Shown here piece after piece: positions 1 through 9,673 of a stretch of 64,000 nt of DNA. The position numbers and the translations under genes are program-made. Where the stretch lies: NCBI GenBank assembly GCA_023702235.1, contig JAMQCR010000001.1:1178001-1242000 (forward strand). Direction: 5' to 3'. The notes beneath the pieces are model-generated. The model searched no databases and had not been told where the DNA came from. It worked only from the letters and a program-made list of their open reading frames with translations. Each line of letters begins with the position of its first letter. The first letter of the stretch is position 1. Source of the DNA: Neobacillus pocheonensis. GTDB taxonomy: Bacteria > Bacillota > Bacilli > Bacillales > Cytobacillaceae.

Positions 1-135
1 ATAAAAGCTGTTAAAGAGATTATTAATAACATTGGAGAGTGGAAAAAAGATTATATTTATGATGTGTCAAGCAATGATTATTTTTATATTCACCACATAA
101 GAGAAGATATGGCACCACTTTTTCGGTTTGAATGA
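1..135 (+). CDS. C-terminal end of an unknown protein (5' truncated by window)
   Basis: Frame 1 is open from the first base to a TGA at 133-135, giving the last 44 residues of a protein that starts outside the window. The tail is polar and tyrosine rich (ends MAPLFRFE). A terminator follows immediately, which supports a real gene end. I do not recognise the family. Confidence 0.5.
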   Translation: MKAVKEIINNIGEWKKDYIYDVSSNDYFYIHHIREDMAPLFRFE

Positions 136-141
136 TAGAAG

Positions 142-186
142 AAAACGCCTACCCATAGTCATGGTAACTGTGATAGGCGTTTTTTT
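142..186. terminator. Bidirectional intrinsic terminator
   Basis: AAAACGCCTA pairs with TAGGCGTTTT around a 22-nt loop, with A and T runs on the outer sides. It sits between the convergent partial gene and cidB and can serve both. Confidence 0.75.
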
Positions 187-880
187 AGTGAATATGAACG
201 AAACTCATTAATGCCGGAATTAACGACATCCCCCAAAATAATGTAATCCAAGCAGCGAAAATCATTGCCAGTGTTGAAAAAGTCGCTTCTTGTTCACCAT
301 AATCCATTGCTTTGTTCGTTCCAGATCCATGAGCGGCCGTACCAAGAGCTAACCCTTTTGCAATTGGGGCTTTAATTGATAATCCTTTAATTACCAATGG
401 TCCAATAACACCACCAATTATTCCGGTCATGATTACGAATACTGTGGTTAGGGTTGGAAGACCTCCAATTTCTTTTGATACTTCGATTGCAATAGGGGTT
501 GTAATCGACCTTGGGAGAATACTCAAGATAAAATCAGGTCTGAAATGAAATAACTCGGAAAGTCCAAACGAAGAAAAAATGGCGATTAGCGTACCCATTG
601 TGATGCTAATTAATATGGTTCCTATATATTTCTTTACTAAATGAAAGTGTTTGTAAACTGGAATAGCAAAGGCGACAGTTGCAGGCCCTAACATATATGT
701 TAACCATTTGGACGCATCTAAATATTGATTTGCTGACACGTGCATAAAACTAATCAATATAATTAGAGCTATTGGTGCTATTACTAGTGGGTACAAAAAT
801 GGAAACGCCCATTTCGTATAAACCTTTTTACTTACCCTGTATGCGATATAGGTAACAATCGTAAATAAAACCATACTCAT
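185..880 (-). CDS. cidB: CidB/LrgB family membrane protein
   Basis: This 231-residue multi-pass membrane protein matches the CidB/LrgB family, with the typical glycine/proline-rich core (LPRSITTPIAIEVSKEIGG near residues 121-139, then an HGSGTNKAM segment near 184-192). Family members pair with a CidA/LrgA protein; they are described as holin-like proteins and, in some bacilli, as a pyruvate channel. The start ATG overlaps the cidA stop by four bases, so the two are translationally coupled. The divergent-type LysR gene just upstream points to the Cid rather than the LytSR-controlled Lrg branch, which is inference from context. Confidence 0.85.
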   Translation of the reverse strand: MSMVLFTIVTYIAYRVSKKVYTKWAFPFLYPLVIAPIALIILISFMHVSANQYLDASKWLTYMLGPATVAFAIPVYKHFHLVKKYIGTILISITMGTLIAIFSSFGLSELFHFRPDFILSILPRSITTPIAIEVSKEIGGLPTLTTVFVIMTGIIGGVIGPLVIKGLSIKAPIAKGLALGTAAHGSGTNKAMDYGEQEATFSTLAMIFAAWITLFWGMSLIPALMSFVHIH

Positions 881-1245
881 AGGGCGGCACTTCGCTTTCG
901 ATTATAAAGCTTCTCAGCAATAAAAGCTGTTGAACCCATTACAATTAACGTACTAAAGCCAATTAAGACAACCAATTCAATCCCTTGCCAGCCTAAAATT
1001 TGTTTGTAATTGACGATACCAACAGCAGAAGGAACGAAGAAAAGTAGTAATTCAGCTAAAAGCCATTTACCACCTTGTTCCACCCATTCAAGTTTTACAA
1101 TTTTAAGTAGTAACGCTAAGAATAATAGGATTAATCCAATCATCGAAGCAGGAATCGGCACAGTTATTAACAACTTAATCCCTAAACCCAAAAATAAAAA
1201 AAGATGAATAAATAATATTTGCATGATAATCTTGATTAATTTCAT
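877..1245 (-). CDS. cidA: CidA/LrgA family holin-like protein
   Basis: This 122-residue protein has about four hydrophobic segments and the CidA/LrgA look (N-terminus MKLIKIIMQILFIHLFLFLG, then IPASMIGLILLF). I chose the ATG at 1245 because AGGAAGG lies eight bases upstream; a longer frame to 1296 would add 17 residues without a better ribosome site. It overlaps cidB by four bases. Its role is as the membrane partner of CidB, in murein hydrolase control or organic acid transport. Confidence 0.85.
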   Translation of the reverse strand: MKLIKIIMQILFIHLFLFLGLGIKLLITVPIPASMIGLILLFLALLLKIVKLEWVEQGGKWLLAELLLFFVPSAVGIVNYKQILGWQGIELVVLIGFSTLIVMGSTAFIAEKLYNRKRSAAL

Positions 1246-1371
1246 CGTAACAACCTTCCTAATAAATGAAAGGAGCTTGAATAGCTCCTTTTTCATTTCG
1301 TATTTACTACGTAATGTTACGACGAATTTAGTTATTCGTAAAATACATAATTAGAATAATATGTATAACTT

Positions 1372-2265
1372 TTAGTTATAATGGAAAAATTGCTTTTCAT
1401 TTAAGATAAAGTTAATTAAAGTATGTCCTGCATAAGATAGATAACGATCTTTTTTTGTAATGACAGCAAGCTTCCAAGGAATCGCTGGTTGGAGTTTAAT
1501 TATTTTAATATCCGGATTCATCACGCGATTACAAATGGACTCGGGTAGGGCAGTAACACCCAAGTTCGCTGCCACCATTTCAGACATTAAGTCCCATTGC
1601 GAACTTTTGAATAATATCTTCGGTTCAAATCCCTGGTTGATAAATTCGTCCCGCATAATTTGATGCAGAGCAAATTCCTCATTATAAAAAATAAATTCTT
1701 CATCCTTTAGTTTAGCTAATTCAACGAATTCATTAGAGGCAAAACGGTGATTGTGATGGACCAACAATTTCATTTCCTCTTCAACAATGGGGTAAACGTC
1801 AAATTTTTGTTCTTCGATTGGCAGGACAGCTACCCCTAATTCAAATTCTCCTTCCTCGACACTTTTTACAACCCGAGCACCACCGTATTCAGTAATATTA
1901 ATAGTAACATTTGGGAATTTTTGGTGAAACTTTGCAAGTACTCTAGGAAAGAACAAACTCCCAATAATAGGCGGAAGACCGATATGGATCTGCCCTCTCG
2001 AAAGGTTAGTTATATCGTTTAACGTAGTGGACATTTCATCCATTAGAATCATCATCTTTTGTGCATATTCGATTACAATCAATCCCGCATCAGTTATGTC
2101 ACTTGTCTTATTTGTTCTAATAATTAACGGCATACCTAATTCTTCCTCAAGGCCCTTAATCACCTTGCTAAGGGCTGGCTGGGAAATATGCAGTGATTCT
2201 GACGCTCTGGTAATACTTTTATGTTTCGTTACTTCCAAAAAATATTTCAATTGTCTTATTTCCAA
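1372..2265 (-). CDS. cidR: LysR-type regulator, probable CidR
   Basis: A 297-residue LysR-family activator. The N-terminal winged helix is clear (EIRQLKYFLEVTKHKSITRA, then LHISQPALSKVIKGLEEELG), followed by a substrate-binding domain from about residue 90. I chose a TTG start at 2263-2265 because GGAGGT stands seven bases upstream; this gives the family-typical MEIRQLKYF start. The gene lies upstream of cidAB on the same strand, the arrangement of B. subtilis ywbI-ywbH-ywbG and staphylococcal cidR-cidABC, so it probably controls cidAB in response to an organic acid signal. Confidence 0.8.
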   Translation of the reverse strand: MEIRQLKYFLEVTKHKSITRASESLHISQPALSKVIKGLEEELGMPLIIRTNKTSDITDAGLIVIEYAQKMMILMDEMSTTLNDITNLSRGQIHIGLPPIIGSLFFPRVLAKFHQKFPNVTINITEYGGARVVKSVEEGEFELGVAVLPIEEQKFDVYPIVEEEMKLLVHHNHRFASNEFVELAKLKDEEFIFYNEEFALHQIMRDEFINQGFEPKILFKSSQWDLMSEMVAANLGVTALPESICNRVMNPDIKIIKLQPAIPWKLAVITKKDRYLSYAGHTLINFILNEKQFFHYN

Positions 2266-2430
2266 AAAAAGCACCTCCAAAACCTATGAATTATTATAGC
2301 CGAAAAATGTTGAAAGAAGTTAATAAGGATAAGCAATAAGTTGAAAACCTATTTAACATAAACATTCTCAGTATATAGGCAACGGCTAACCTGTTATGGC
2401 ATATGCTAAAAGTAAAAAAGGTGGGAAATC

Positions 2431-2920
2431 ATGATTCATTCAGTAAAACCTGGTGAAACACTGGCCTCCATCTCCGCTAATTACCGGGTTAACCTCCATC
2501 GCCTCTATGCTGCAAATCCGGGAATAGGTCATTTGTACGTTGGACAAAAAATTCAAATTCCTGGGCTGCCGGAGCCTGATACCATTCCGTATTCCATTAA
2601 AATCACAGTAGGAAAGCGCAGGCTAGCCTTATATAAGAATGGAGGTCTGATGAAAATTTATCCGATTGCGGTTGGGAAGATGCTAACAAATACACCATCA
2701 GGAGAATATGTCATTGTTAATCGCCAATTGAATCCAGGAGGTCCATTTGGGGTGATGTGGCTTTCACTTTCTAGACAAGGCTATGGAATTCATGGAACAA
2801 ATGATCCAAGCTCGATAGGAAAAGGCCGTTTCACATGGTTGTGTGAGAATGTACAATCGGGACGTTCTTCAATTGGCTGATCTGGTTCCGAATGGAACAA
2901 GGGTGGCAATCCTACAATAA
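2431..2920 (+). pseudogene. LysM and L,D-transpeptidase protein, frameshifted at the active site
   Basis: Residues 1-45 form a LysM peptidoglycan-binding domain ([20 protein letters not shown]) and the rest is a YkuD-type L,D-transpeptidase, an enzyme that makes 3-3 crosslinks in the cell wall. The open frame ends at 2880, but removing one G from the GG at 2824-2825 restores [15 protein letters not shown] and a tail to the TAA at 2918-2920, about 162 residues in all. The catalytic HGCVR motif lies entirely behind the shift, so the gene as written would be inactive. Either a real frameshift or a sequencing insertion. Confidence 0.85.
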
Positions 2921-2921
2921 T

Positions 2922-2977
2922 AAGAAAACAAAGAAACCCACCTCTGAGATACAAGAAGCGGGTTTCTTCGTTTTCTT
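2922..2977 (+). terminator. Intrinsic terminator after L,D-transpeptidase
   Basis: AAGAAAACAAAGAAACCC is mirrored by GGGTTTCTTCGTTTTCTT, a long A/T-flanked stem able to act in both directions. Confidence 0.7.
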
Positions 2978-3069
2978 ACAAATGAAAATCAATCCGACTG
3001 ATATGTCTTTTATTGTTAAAATAAAAGAAGGCAGTCCGGAGATCCTTCCGTCCTGACTTTAAACATAAA

Positions 3070-3603
3070 TTATTCTGCTTTTGCAGCTTGAATTTGAAGA
3101 TTGATTTTTACTTTATCCCCAACAAGAACGCCGCCGGTTTCCAGAGCAGCATTCCAAGTTAAGCCGTAATCAGAACGGTTTACAGTACCAGATGCGCTGA
3201 AGCCAACCTTTTCATTGCCCCATGGATCTTTACCTTGGCCTTCATATGTGACAGCAAATGTTTCCGGTCTAGTTGTCCCGCGAAGAGTTAATTCCCCAGT
3301 AACGTTATATTCACCATCATCAGTTTTTTCAATGTTAGTTGAACGGAAAGTCATAGTAGGATATGTTTCTACATCGAAGAAATCTGCAGAAACTAAATGA
3401 CCATCGCGATCTTTGCTACGAGTGTCAACACTTGAAGTTTCAATTGTGAATTCAATTGTTGCAGTTATTAAATCAGTTGGATCTGCCTCAATAGTCGCAT
3501 TGAAGTTGTTGAAAGTACCTCTCACGTTTGCAATCATCATATGACGAATAGAAAAATCTACACTGCTGTGTGATGGATCAAGAGCCCATTTAGTTTTAGT
3601 CAT
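3070..3603 (-). CDS. YceI family lipid-binding protein
   Basis: A 177-residue YceI-like protein, a beta-barrel that binds polyisoprenoid or similar lipids in known homologues. The family signature is visible (WALDPSHSSVDFSIRHMM at 6-23, DVETYPTMTFRST near 95, and SDYGLTWNAALETGGVLVGD near 146). There is no signal peptide, as in other Bacillus members, so it is probably cytoplasmic. GGAGGAG lies seven bases before the ATG. Confidence 0.88.
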   Translation of the reverse strand: MTKTKWALDPSHSSVDFSIRHMMIANVRGTFNNFNATIEADPTDLITATIEFTIETSSVDTRSKDRDGHLVSADFFDVETYPTMTFRSTNIEKTDDGEYNVTGELTLRGTTRPETFAVTYEGQGKDPWGNEKVGFSASGTVNRSDYGLTWNAALETGGVLVGDKVKINLQIQAAKAE

Positions 3604-3808
3604 TTTGTTTCTCCTCCATATTGTTTGTTTTGAAACTATTTATCTTGAAACTAAAATGATTTAATTGGAGATAAATTATATGTTGTGTGCCCCTATATTG
3701 TCAATTTATTTTTCAAAAAAATTTTCAAATTATTTTGTTCTTTATGAATAAGAATGAAAAAGGCCAATTTATCAAATACTACTAATATTAATTAATAAGG
3801 AATAGGAA

Positions 3809-4690
3809 ATGATTATGAAGAAAACAAAACGGAATCATATTCCTTTTATCGTTTTATTGGTTATCCATTCAATTCTATTAGGTATTTCCTTTTATAAAGG
3901 TAAGAAAAGAAAAACATTATTTGTGCTGCTAATGTCGAATATAGGATTTGCCTATCTTTTAGAGTACTTTGTTTTAAACATATTTAAGGCTTATAAATAT
4001 AAACCAAAAATACTGAAAAAAAATGTATTTGATAATAATTTTGGTGCTATTCTATCACAAGCATTATTTTTACCCTTCACTGCAGTATTTTTATCTGTTT
4101 CTAAATATGGGTGGAAAGCAAAATGGATTGTGGGCTTCTATTTTTATTTAGTTGAAAAGGTATTTATTTGGTTTGGAGTGTATAGGCATAATTGGTGGAA
4201 AACTATTTATACCTTAATTCTAATTCCTTTTTATTTTAAATTGAGTGATCTGTGGTATTACTACATTTGTAAAAAAAATCCAATTGTGAAATTTATTTCA
4301 CTTTTCTTTATGATCATGGTTTCAGAAGCAAATTTATTATTTATATTAGCGGTTCTTCGTAGGGTAAGGTTAGGTAAAGGGAGGTACCATTCATGGTCCG
4401 AACATTTTATCGTTGTGCCGTTATACTCTATTTCAATCTCTGTTTTTGCGACTTGGTCATTTAGAATCAAGAATAGTTGGGATGCAAAGTTGAGGGTGTT
4501 GTTATTCGCTTTTAGTTTAAAAGAGTTATTAGAACGGTTGGGGATTGTAAAAAGTAAATTTCGTGAATCGCAATTTTTCATCCTTCGTATCCTGATGATT
4601 AGTCTTTATGGGCAATTTAGAGATTGGGTATATGGAGAGAGTGAAAAGGAATACGAAAAAGACATTAGAAGTACTGACAAGATTCTTTAA
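3809..4690 (+). CDS. Unknown multi-pass membrane protein
   Basis: A 293-residue protein rich in aromatic and basic residues with about eight to nine predicted membrane segments separated by short charged loops. It resembles the general style of CBO0543-type membrane proteins of bacilli (a later gene in this window is one), but I do not see a diagnostic motif. It stands alone between its own AT-rich upstream region and a terminator. Two starts are possible, ATG at 3809 or ATG at 3815, with an AAGGAATAGGA site upstream. Confidence 0.65.
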   Translation: MIMKKTKRNHIPFIVLLVIHSILLGISFYKGKKRKTLFVLLMSNIGFAYLLEYFVLNIFKAYKYKPKILKKNVFDNNFGAILSQALFLPFTAVFLSVSKYGWKAKWIVGFYFYLVEKVFIWFGVYRHNWWKTIYTLILIPFYFKLSDLWYYYICKKNPIVKFISLFFMIMVSEANLLFILAVLRRVRLGKGRYHSWSEHFIVVPLYSISISVFATWSFRIKNSWDAKLRVLLFAFSLKELLERLGIVKSKFRESQFFILRILMISLYGQFRDWVYGESEKEYEKDIRSTDKIL

Positions 4691-4734
4691 TTAGAAACAA
4701 CAAATAGAATTGATGAATAAATATAACTGCATAA

Positions 4735-4757
4735 AAAAACGCCCTCGCGGCGTTTTT
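4735..4757 (+). terminator. Intrinsic terminator
   Basis: AAAACGCC and GGCGTTTT pair around a short loop, followed by six T's. Confidence 0.8.
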
Positions 4758-4911
4758 TGCAATCATTATTGAAAAGGAATGTACTCCATGGTATGATAAA
4801 AGTTGGTCTAAGTTATTTTATTTATTAATATAGTTTTTCTATAATAACATTACCATATAATTTTATAGTTGTCAAATAAAAGGGACCCAAATTATTTCGG
4901 GAGAGTGGATT

Positions 4912-7252
4912 ATGAGCAATTTACAAAATGAGGAATGGAAATTGGAGCAAGAACGTGTCATTTTCGTTGTAAAGGAGATTGATAAAAAGATAAATAAACT
5001 TGGGAAAAATGTCGGAGAAGTAAGCTCCGATGTACTCGAAATTCGGAAAACCTTTTGGCAGGATGTTACTGTCAATATGGATGAAGCTGATGATATCGCC
5101 GAAACGGCTGCTAGTATTAAGCAGCAGGCCGAGTTACTTTCAGAGCGTGAGCGGACCCATAAACAAATGGATAAGCAGCTTAAAACTTTGGCCGATTAAA
5201 ATATTCCCCGTACTTTGGTCGAATTGACTTTTTGGAAAATGGAGAAAAATCAGCCGATCAAGTGTATTTGGGAATCGCTTCCTTTATGGACGAGGCTGAA
5301 GAAAACTTTTTAATTTATGATTGGCGCGCTCCAATTTCAAGTCTTTATTATGATTTCCCCCCGGGTCCAGCAAAATATAAAACACTGGATGGCATGATTG
5401 AAGGAGAAATGAGGTTAAAACGTCAATTTCTTATAAGGGCTTCAGAAATTAAAGGGATGTTTGATACGGGTGTAACAATTGGCGATGAAATGCTTCAGGA
5501 AGTACTTGGGAACAATGCCAGCGTGCAAATGAAGAGTATTGTCGCGACGATTCAGCGCGAACAAAACCAAATTATCCGGAATGAGCACAGTAAGTTGCTC
5601 ATCGTTCAGGGTGTTGCTGGGAGTGGCAAAACATCAGCAGCATTGCAGCGGGTTGCTTATTTGCTTTACCGTTATCGTGAAACATTAAAGTCAGAAAATA
5701 TCATGCTTTTTTCACCGAATCCTTTGTTTAATAGCTATGTTGCTACCGTGTTACCTGAATTAGGGGAAGAAAACATGCAGCAATCCACCTTCATGGAGTA
5801 TTTAAACCATCGTTTGGGTAGAAAGCTGGATGTGGAAGACCCCTTCAGTCAAATGGAATATTTACTTAACGGGAAAGATGAGCCAAACTTTCATGTAAGG
5901 GTTGAAGGAATACGCTATAAGGCAAGTCTCGATTTTAAAAAAATGATCGATCAGTATGCCAGAAGGTTGTCTACAGAAGGTCTTATCTTTAAAGATTTGA
6001 AATTTAGAAGTAAGATTTTAATCACGAATGAAGCGATTTCAGAATATTTTTATTCACTTGAACAACAGATCTCTATTCCAAACCGAATGCAGCTTGTGAA
6101 GGAATGGCTTTTAAGAGAGTTAAAGAGAAGAGTAAAACAAGAACGCTCGAAAAGCTGGGTGGAGGAAGAGGTCCAATTTCTTGAAAAAGAAGATTATGTG
6201 GAAGTATTTACCCAAATGTTAGAAAAGAATCGATTTACAGACAAAACGTTCGATGATTTTGCACAAGAACAAAGGCTCCTTGCGGAAATGGTGGTGAAAG
6301 AGAAATTTAAGCCTCTTTTTGCTAAAGTCAAAAACATGAAATTCATTGACATGATCGGAATCTACCACCAGTTGTTTAAAGGACATGAAATGATAATGGA
6401 AGGCCTACCCTCTAATTGGGAGCAAATTTGTAAGCAAACTGTTGAAAAATTGACGAAAATGAAAATTTACTATGAGGATACTACACCACTTGTTTATTTA
6501 CAGGATTTGATCGAGGGACGTAAGTCAAACACAGCCATCCGTCACATTTTTATAGATGAGGCTCAAGATTATACTCCTTTTCAATTTGCTTTTATTCAAA
6601 AGTTATTCCCATATAGCAAAATGACGTTACTTGGTGACTTTAATCAGGCATCTTCTCAGGTGCAACTGGATCTACGACTGTTTTAACGGATCTTGACATA
6701 GAAGGGGAGGATGTGGAAACTTTTGTCCTGACCAAAACCTATCGCTCTACAAAGGAGATAGTAGAATTCACAAGTTCTTTAATAGAAGGTGGCGAAAAAA
6801 TTGAACCATTTAATCGTACAGGTAGAAAACCAACCGTCACCCAGATCGTACCTAATCAGGTAAATAGGTTCATACTAAATAAAATACAGGAGTTTCAGAA
6901 GGATGGGTATCGAACCATAGCAATCATTTGTAGAACAATAGAGGAAAGTAAATTAGCCTACGATGCACTTAGAAATGAAATATCGCTTCATTTAATTGAA
7001 AAAGGAACCATCTCATATGAAAAAGGAATTCTTGTGATTCCTTCATATTTAGCAAAGGGAATTGAATTCGATACAGTAATCCTCTATGATAGTTCTCAAT
7101 ATAAAAATGAAAGTGAACGAAAACTATTTTATACTGTCTGCACAAGGGCCATGCACGAACTTCATATGGTTGCAACAAAAGGAATAAGTCCCCTGATGGC
7201 AAATATACAAAAGGAATATTACGTCATAGAAACTGTAAAATTAAATGCATAA
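4912..7252 (+). pseudogene. helD: HelD-type RNA polymerase-associated helicase, two frameshifts
   Basis: Three consecutive frames together encode a full HelD, the UvrD/Rep-like ATPase that releases stalled RNA polymerase. The N-terminal coiled coil is in 4912-5199, the Walker A VAGSGKTSAALQ and most of the ATPase in 5232-6686, and helicase motifs such as LTKTYRST and the C-terminal CTRAMHELH in 6713-7252. The first break is cured by one extra C at 5192-5193 (gives KTLARLKYSPYFGRIDF). The second is cured by one extra A near 6650 (gives GDFNQAIFSGATGS). Both are one-base losses, so sequencing error is as likely as gene decay. Start ATG is preceded by a GGGAGAG site. Confidence 0.85.
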
Positions 7253-7255
7253 AAT

Positions 7256-7289
7256 AAAGAAACAGCTGCCACAAGGTCGCTGTTTCTTT
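7256..7289. terminator. Intrinsic terminator, bidirectional
   Basis: AAAGAAACAGC pairs with GCTGTTTCTTT. It lies between helD and the convergent small stress protein gene. Confidence 0.8.
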
Positions 7290-7317
7290 GTCTACCTTAA
7301 AATGAAACTAAATCTAT

Positions 7318-7452
7318 TCATTTCTTCCATTGTTGATGTACTTGTTCATATGCAATCCGTAATACTTCTTCATCTGATGTAGTTTCATTGGTTATGACAT
7401 TTGTTAAATAACTTTTTCCTTCGTAAGTCACCCTTACATTCACTTGTACCAT
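7318..7452 (-). CDS. Small BA3454-type stress response protein
   Basis: A 44-residue ORF, MVQVNVRVTYEGKSYLTNVI then TSDEEVLRIAYEQVHQQW, preceded by AAAGGTGA. The pattern of an N-terminal V-N-V-x-Y-x-G-K-S-Y strand and an LRIAxEQV helix matches what I recall of the short BA3454 family stress response proteins of the B. cereus group. Function is unknown beyond that label; the family name is from memory. Confidence 0.6.
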   Translation of the reverse strand: MVQVNVRVTYEGKSYLTNVITNETTSDEEVLRIAYEQVHQQWKK

Positions 7453-7628
7453 TTAAATCACCTTTCTCTATCTAGAAGAATATTTTTCTTTACCGCTCTT
7501 AATCAACACACAACATTTCATCATATCCATACATTGCGAAAACTATGACGGAAAAAACGAAATCGGGGAATTTATTCTAAGTTAATTTGTTATAATGGTT
7601 TCTATATTATCCATGGGGGAAAAACTAT

Positions 7629-8096
7629 ATGTCTATGTATTTGGAAGGTATTACACATGAAACACTTTATATTGCCTTAGAGATCATCAATTCAAATCAT
7701 GAATACAATACTTTTGAAAATGGCAAGGCAGTTAGGACAATAGATGAAATAGAAGGAGAGTTTATTAATCCTCTTTCAACTAGTTCTTTCATCAAACTTG
7801 ATGACACCTATATCGGCTTGATTGATTATTTAAAGGAAAATCCTAATGATCATTATCCTTGGCTTGGGCTTTTAATGATCCATCGGGACTACCAAGGGTA
7901 TGGATTTGGTGCAGAAGCTTATACGCTTTTTGAAAATGAAATGCTTGAACGAGGTATTAAGTATGTTCGGATCGGTGTATTAAAAGTAAATACACAGGCA
8001 CATTCCTTTTGGAAATCAATTGGCTTTGTTTATTACAAATCTTCAGTATGGAAATACGGCAATGAAATATTATGTTATGAGAAACATTTAGGATGA
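7629..8096 (+). CDS. GNAT family N-acetyltransferase
   Basis: A 155-residue GNAT protein. The acetyl-CoA binding motif A is at about residues 78-91 (LLMIHRDYQGYGFGAEA), followed by the usual beta strand YVRIGVLKVNTQAHSFWKSIGF near residues 117-138. The substrate is not predictable. A GGGGG ribosome site is upstream of the ATG, and a terminator follows directly. Confidence 0.8.
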   Translation: MSMYLEGITHETLYIALEIINSNHEYNTFENGKAVRTIDEIEGEFINPLSTSSFIKLDDTYIGLIDYLKENPNDHYPWLGLLMIHRDYQGYGFGAEAYTLFENEMLERGIKYVRIGVLKVNTQAHSFWKSIGFVYYKSSVWKYGNEILCYEKHLG

Positions 8097-8120
8097 AAAA
8101 AACTTCCAAAAGGAAGTTTT
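8096..8120. terminator. Intrinsic terminator between convergent genes
   Basis: AAAACTTCC, AAAA loop, GGAAGTTTT; A and T runs on both sides suit the GNAT gene and the facing small ORF. Confidence 0.75.
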
Positions 8121-8349
8121 AAACTTCAATTAACATAAATTCCTCAGCAAAGCATTGGATTTGGTTTTTGTCTAGTTGGTTCTTTTTCAATAATGATTCG
8201 GCTACCAATAAATGGGGCTGAACGGCAACAATCCTTTTTAAATCCCGCAGTGATACATCGCCATTCAACAATTGAATGGCTTTTTCTCTGATATCTTGAC
8301 TCTTAGAAGAATGGTAAAGCAGAAATGCAAGACAAGTAACTTTATCCAA
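8119..8349 (-). CDS. Unknown 76-residue protein
   Basis: A small helical, soluble protein (LLNGDVSLRDLKRIVAVQPH in the middle) with a TTG start at 8349 and a strong GAGGAGGG site eight bases upstream, which is why I accept it. It faces the GNAT gene across a shared terminator. I do not recognise the family. Confidence 0.6.
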   Translation of the reverse strand: MDKVTCLAFLLYHSSKSQDIREKAIQLLNGDVSLRDLKRIVAVQPHLLVAESLLKKNQLDKNQIQCFAEEFMLIEV

Positions 8350-8622
8350 AGGAAACCCTCCTCAATCAAGAATCGACCATTTGTTTATATATTCGACCAC
8401 AATCAAAATTTTCCTGCTAATTTTCTGAATATTATTTTAGGAGGGAATAATTACCTATCTACATGAAGTAAAAAGATGGTAAAATAGGATTATAATAAAA
8501 ATAGATAAAACTTTTTTAATAGATTTAGCAATATTCATGGCTTTTTATTTTATTTTTTACTTATATTTTACTGAAAATTCAAATAAGTTTAGAAGAGAGA
8601 TCTATCTTGGGGGCGGTAAGTG

Positions 8623-9522
8623 ATGTTTGAATACAAAGGAAATAGTCTTACAGGATTTAAAGAGATTGCGTCTGTTTCAAAAAAAGGATATTCCATTAAG
8701 GATGTCTATTTTGAAAGCCCCTTCAAAGGGGAGGTTCCAGCCTATTTAATTGTTCCTGATACAGCTTGCCCGCATCCCGCTGTTATTTATTTGCATCCGG
8801 GGCATGGAAGTCGCGATTCATTTTTAAAGGAAGCTAAGCTCCTTGCCTCAAAAGGATTTATGTCATTATTGATCAATGCCCCTTTTAACCGTAAGGAGAG
8901 AACACAGGAAATACCTGAAAAACAAAAGTTAGTTAGAACCATTGAGGTGCTGGCGGATATAGAAAAATATATTCAAACGATAATGGATTTACGAAGGGGG
9001 ATAGATCTTCTCTGCGAACTGGAATGTGTTGATGAAAACAAAATTGCTTATGTTGGCCAAAGCTTTGGAGGTACCTGGGGGGGAGTTTTGGCGGGAATCG
9101 AACATAGAATCAAAACATATAACTTAATCGCAGGTTATCCAAATGCCTCCGAATGGCATTTGACAAGTGACCATCCAATGGCAGAATTAATTCGATGCTT
9201 CCTAACCCCTGAGCGATTTGAGTATTTTATAGCAAATTTAAAAAAGCTAGATGCGATTCACTATGTGAAAAATGCTGCCCCTGCATCCATCTACTTTCAA
9301 TGTGCAAAAAATGATGAATATATCAATCATGATCAGTCCTCCTCCTATTTTTTAGCTGCAAGTTCTCCAAAGAAAATCTCTTGGTATGACACTGACCACC
9401 TATTTACGAATTGTGAAGAAGCTTTTCAAGACCGTCTTGAGTGGCTTTGTGAGCATATTGGCACAGAAATTGCCACAATTTCGAAGGGATCTGCTCGTAA
9501 GCAAAATAATTTTACATTCTAA
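8623..9522 (+). CDS. Alpha/beta hydrolase (dienelactone hydrolase-like)
   Basis: A 299-residue alpha/beta hydrolase. The nucleophile elbow GQSFGG places Ser147 as nucleophile, the oxyanion region is YLHPGHGSRDSFLKE near residues 63-77, and a C-terminal DTDHLF holds the likely histidine. The layout resembles acyl-peptide or dienelactone hydrolase-like proteins with a mobile lid insert at residues 90-130. I chose ATG 8623 over the in-frame GTG at 8620, because GGGGGCGG is six bases from the ATG and too close to the GTG. Substrate unknown. Confidence 0.78.
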   Translation: MFEYKGNSLTGFKEIASVSKKGYSIKDVYFESPFKGEVPAYLIVPDTACPHPAVIYLHPGHGSRDSFLKEAKLLASKGFMSLLINAPFNRKERTQEIPEKQKLVRTIEVLADIEKYIQTIMDLRRGIDLLCELECVDENKIAYVGQSFGGTWGGVLAGIEHRIKTYNLIAGYPNASEWHLTSDHPMAELIRCFLTPERFEYFIANLKKLDAIHYVKNAAPASIYFQCAKNDEYINHDQSSSYFLAASSPKKISWYDTDHLFTNCEEAFQDRLEWLCEHIGTEIATISKGSARKQNNFTF

Positions 9523-9610
9523 CACTGAAATATGTCGGTATTGCTTATTTGGTATAATATTTTATATAATATTGAAGGGATAAAAGCAAAACATTAGTAC
9601 CGTAGAATTT

Positions 9611-9644
9611 ACCTTTCGTCCCAAATGGGTTGGAAGGTTTTTTT
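9611..9644 (+). terminator. Intrinsic terminator upstream of asnS
   Basis: ACCTTTC pairs with GGAAGGT, with CCCA/TGGG inside and seven T's after. It may end hydrolase transcripts or act as an attenuator for asnS; no T-box sequence accompanies it. Confidence 0.65.
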
Positions 9645-9673
9645 ATACGTAAGATTTAGGAGGACTATACATA

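Noticed and set aside
3020..3060. Terminator for the YceI gene
   Set aside because: The GTCAGGACGG/CCGGACTGCC pairing is imperfect and weak; not listed as a feature.
9523..9673. T-box leader for asnS
   Set aside because: No AGGGTGGNACCGCG-type sequence or specifier stem is visible; only a plain terminator hairpin.
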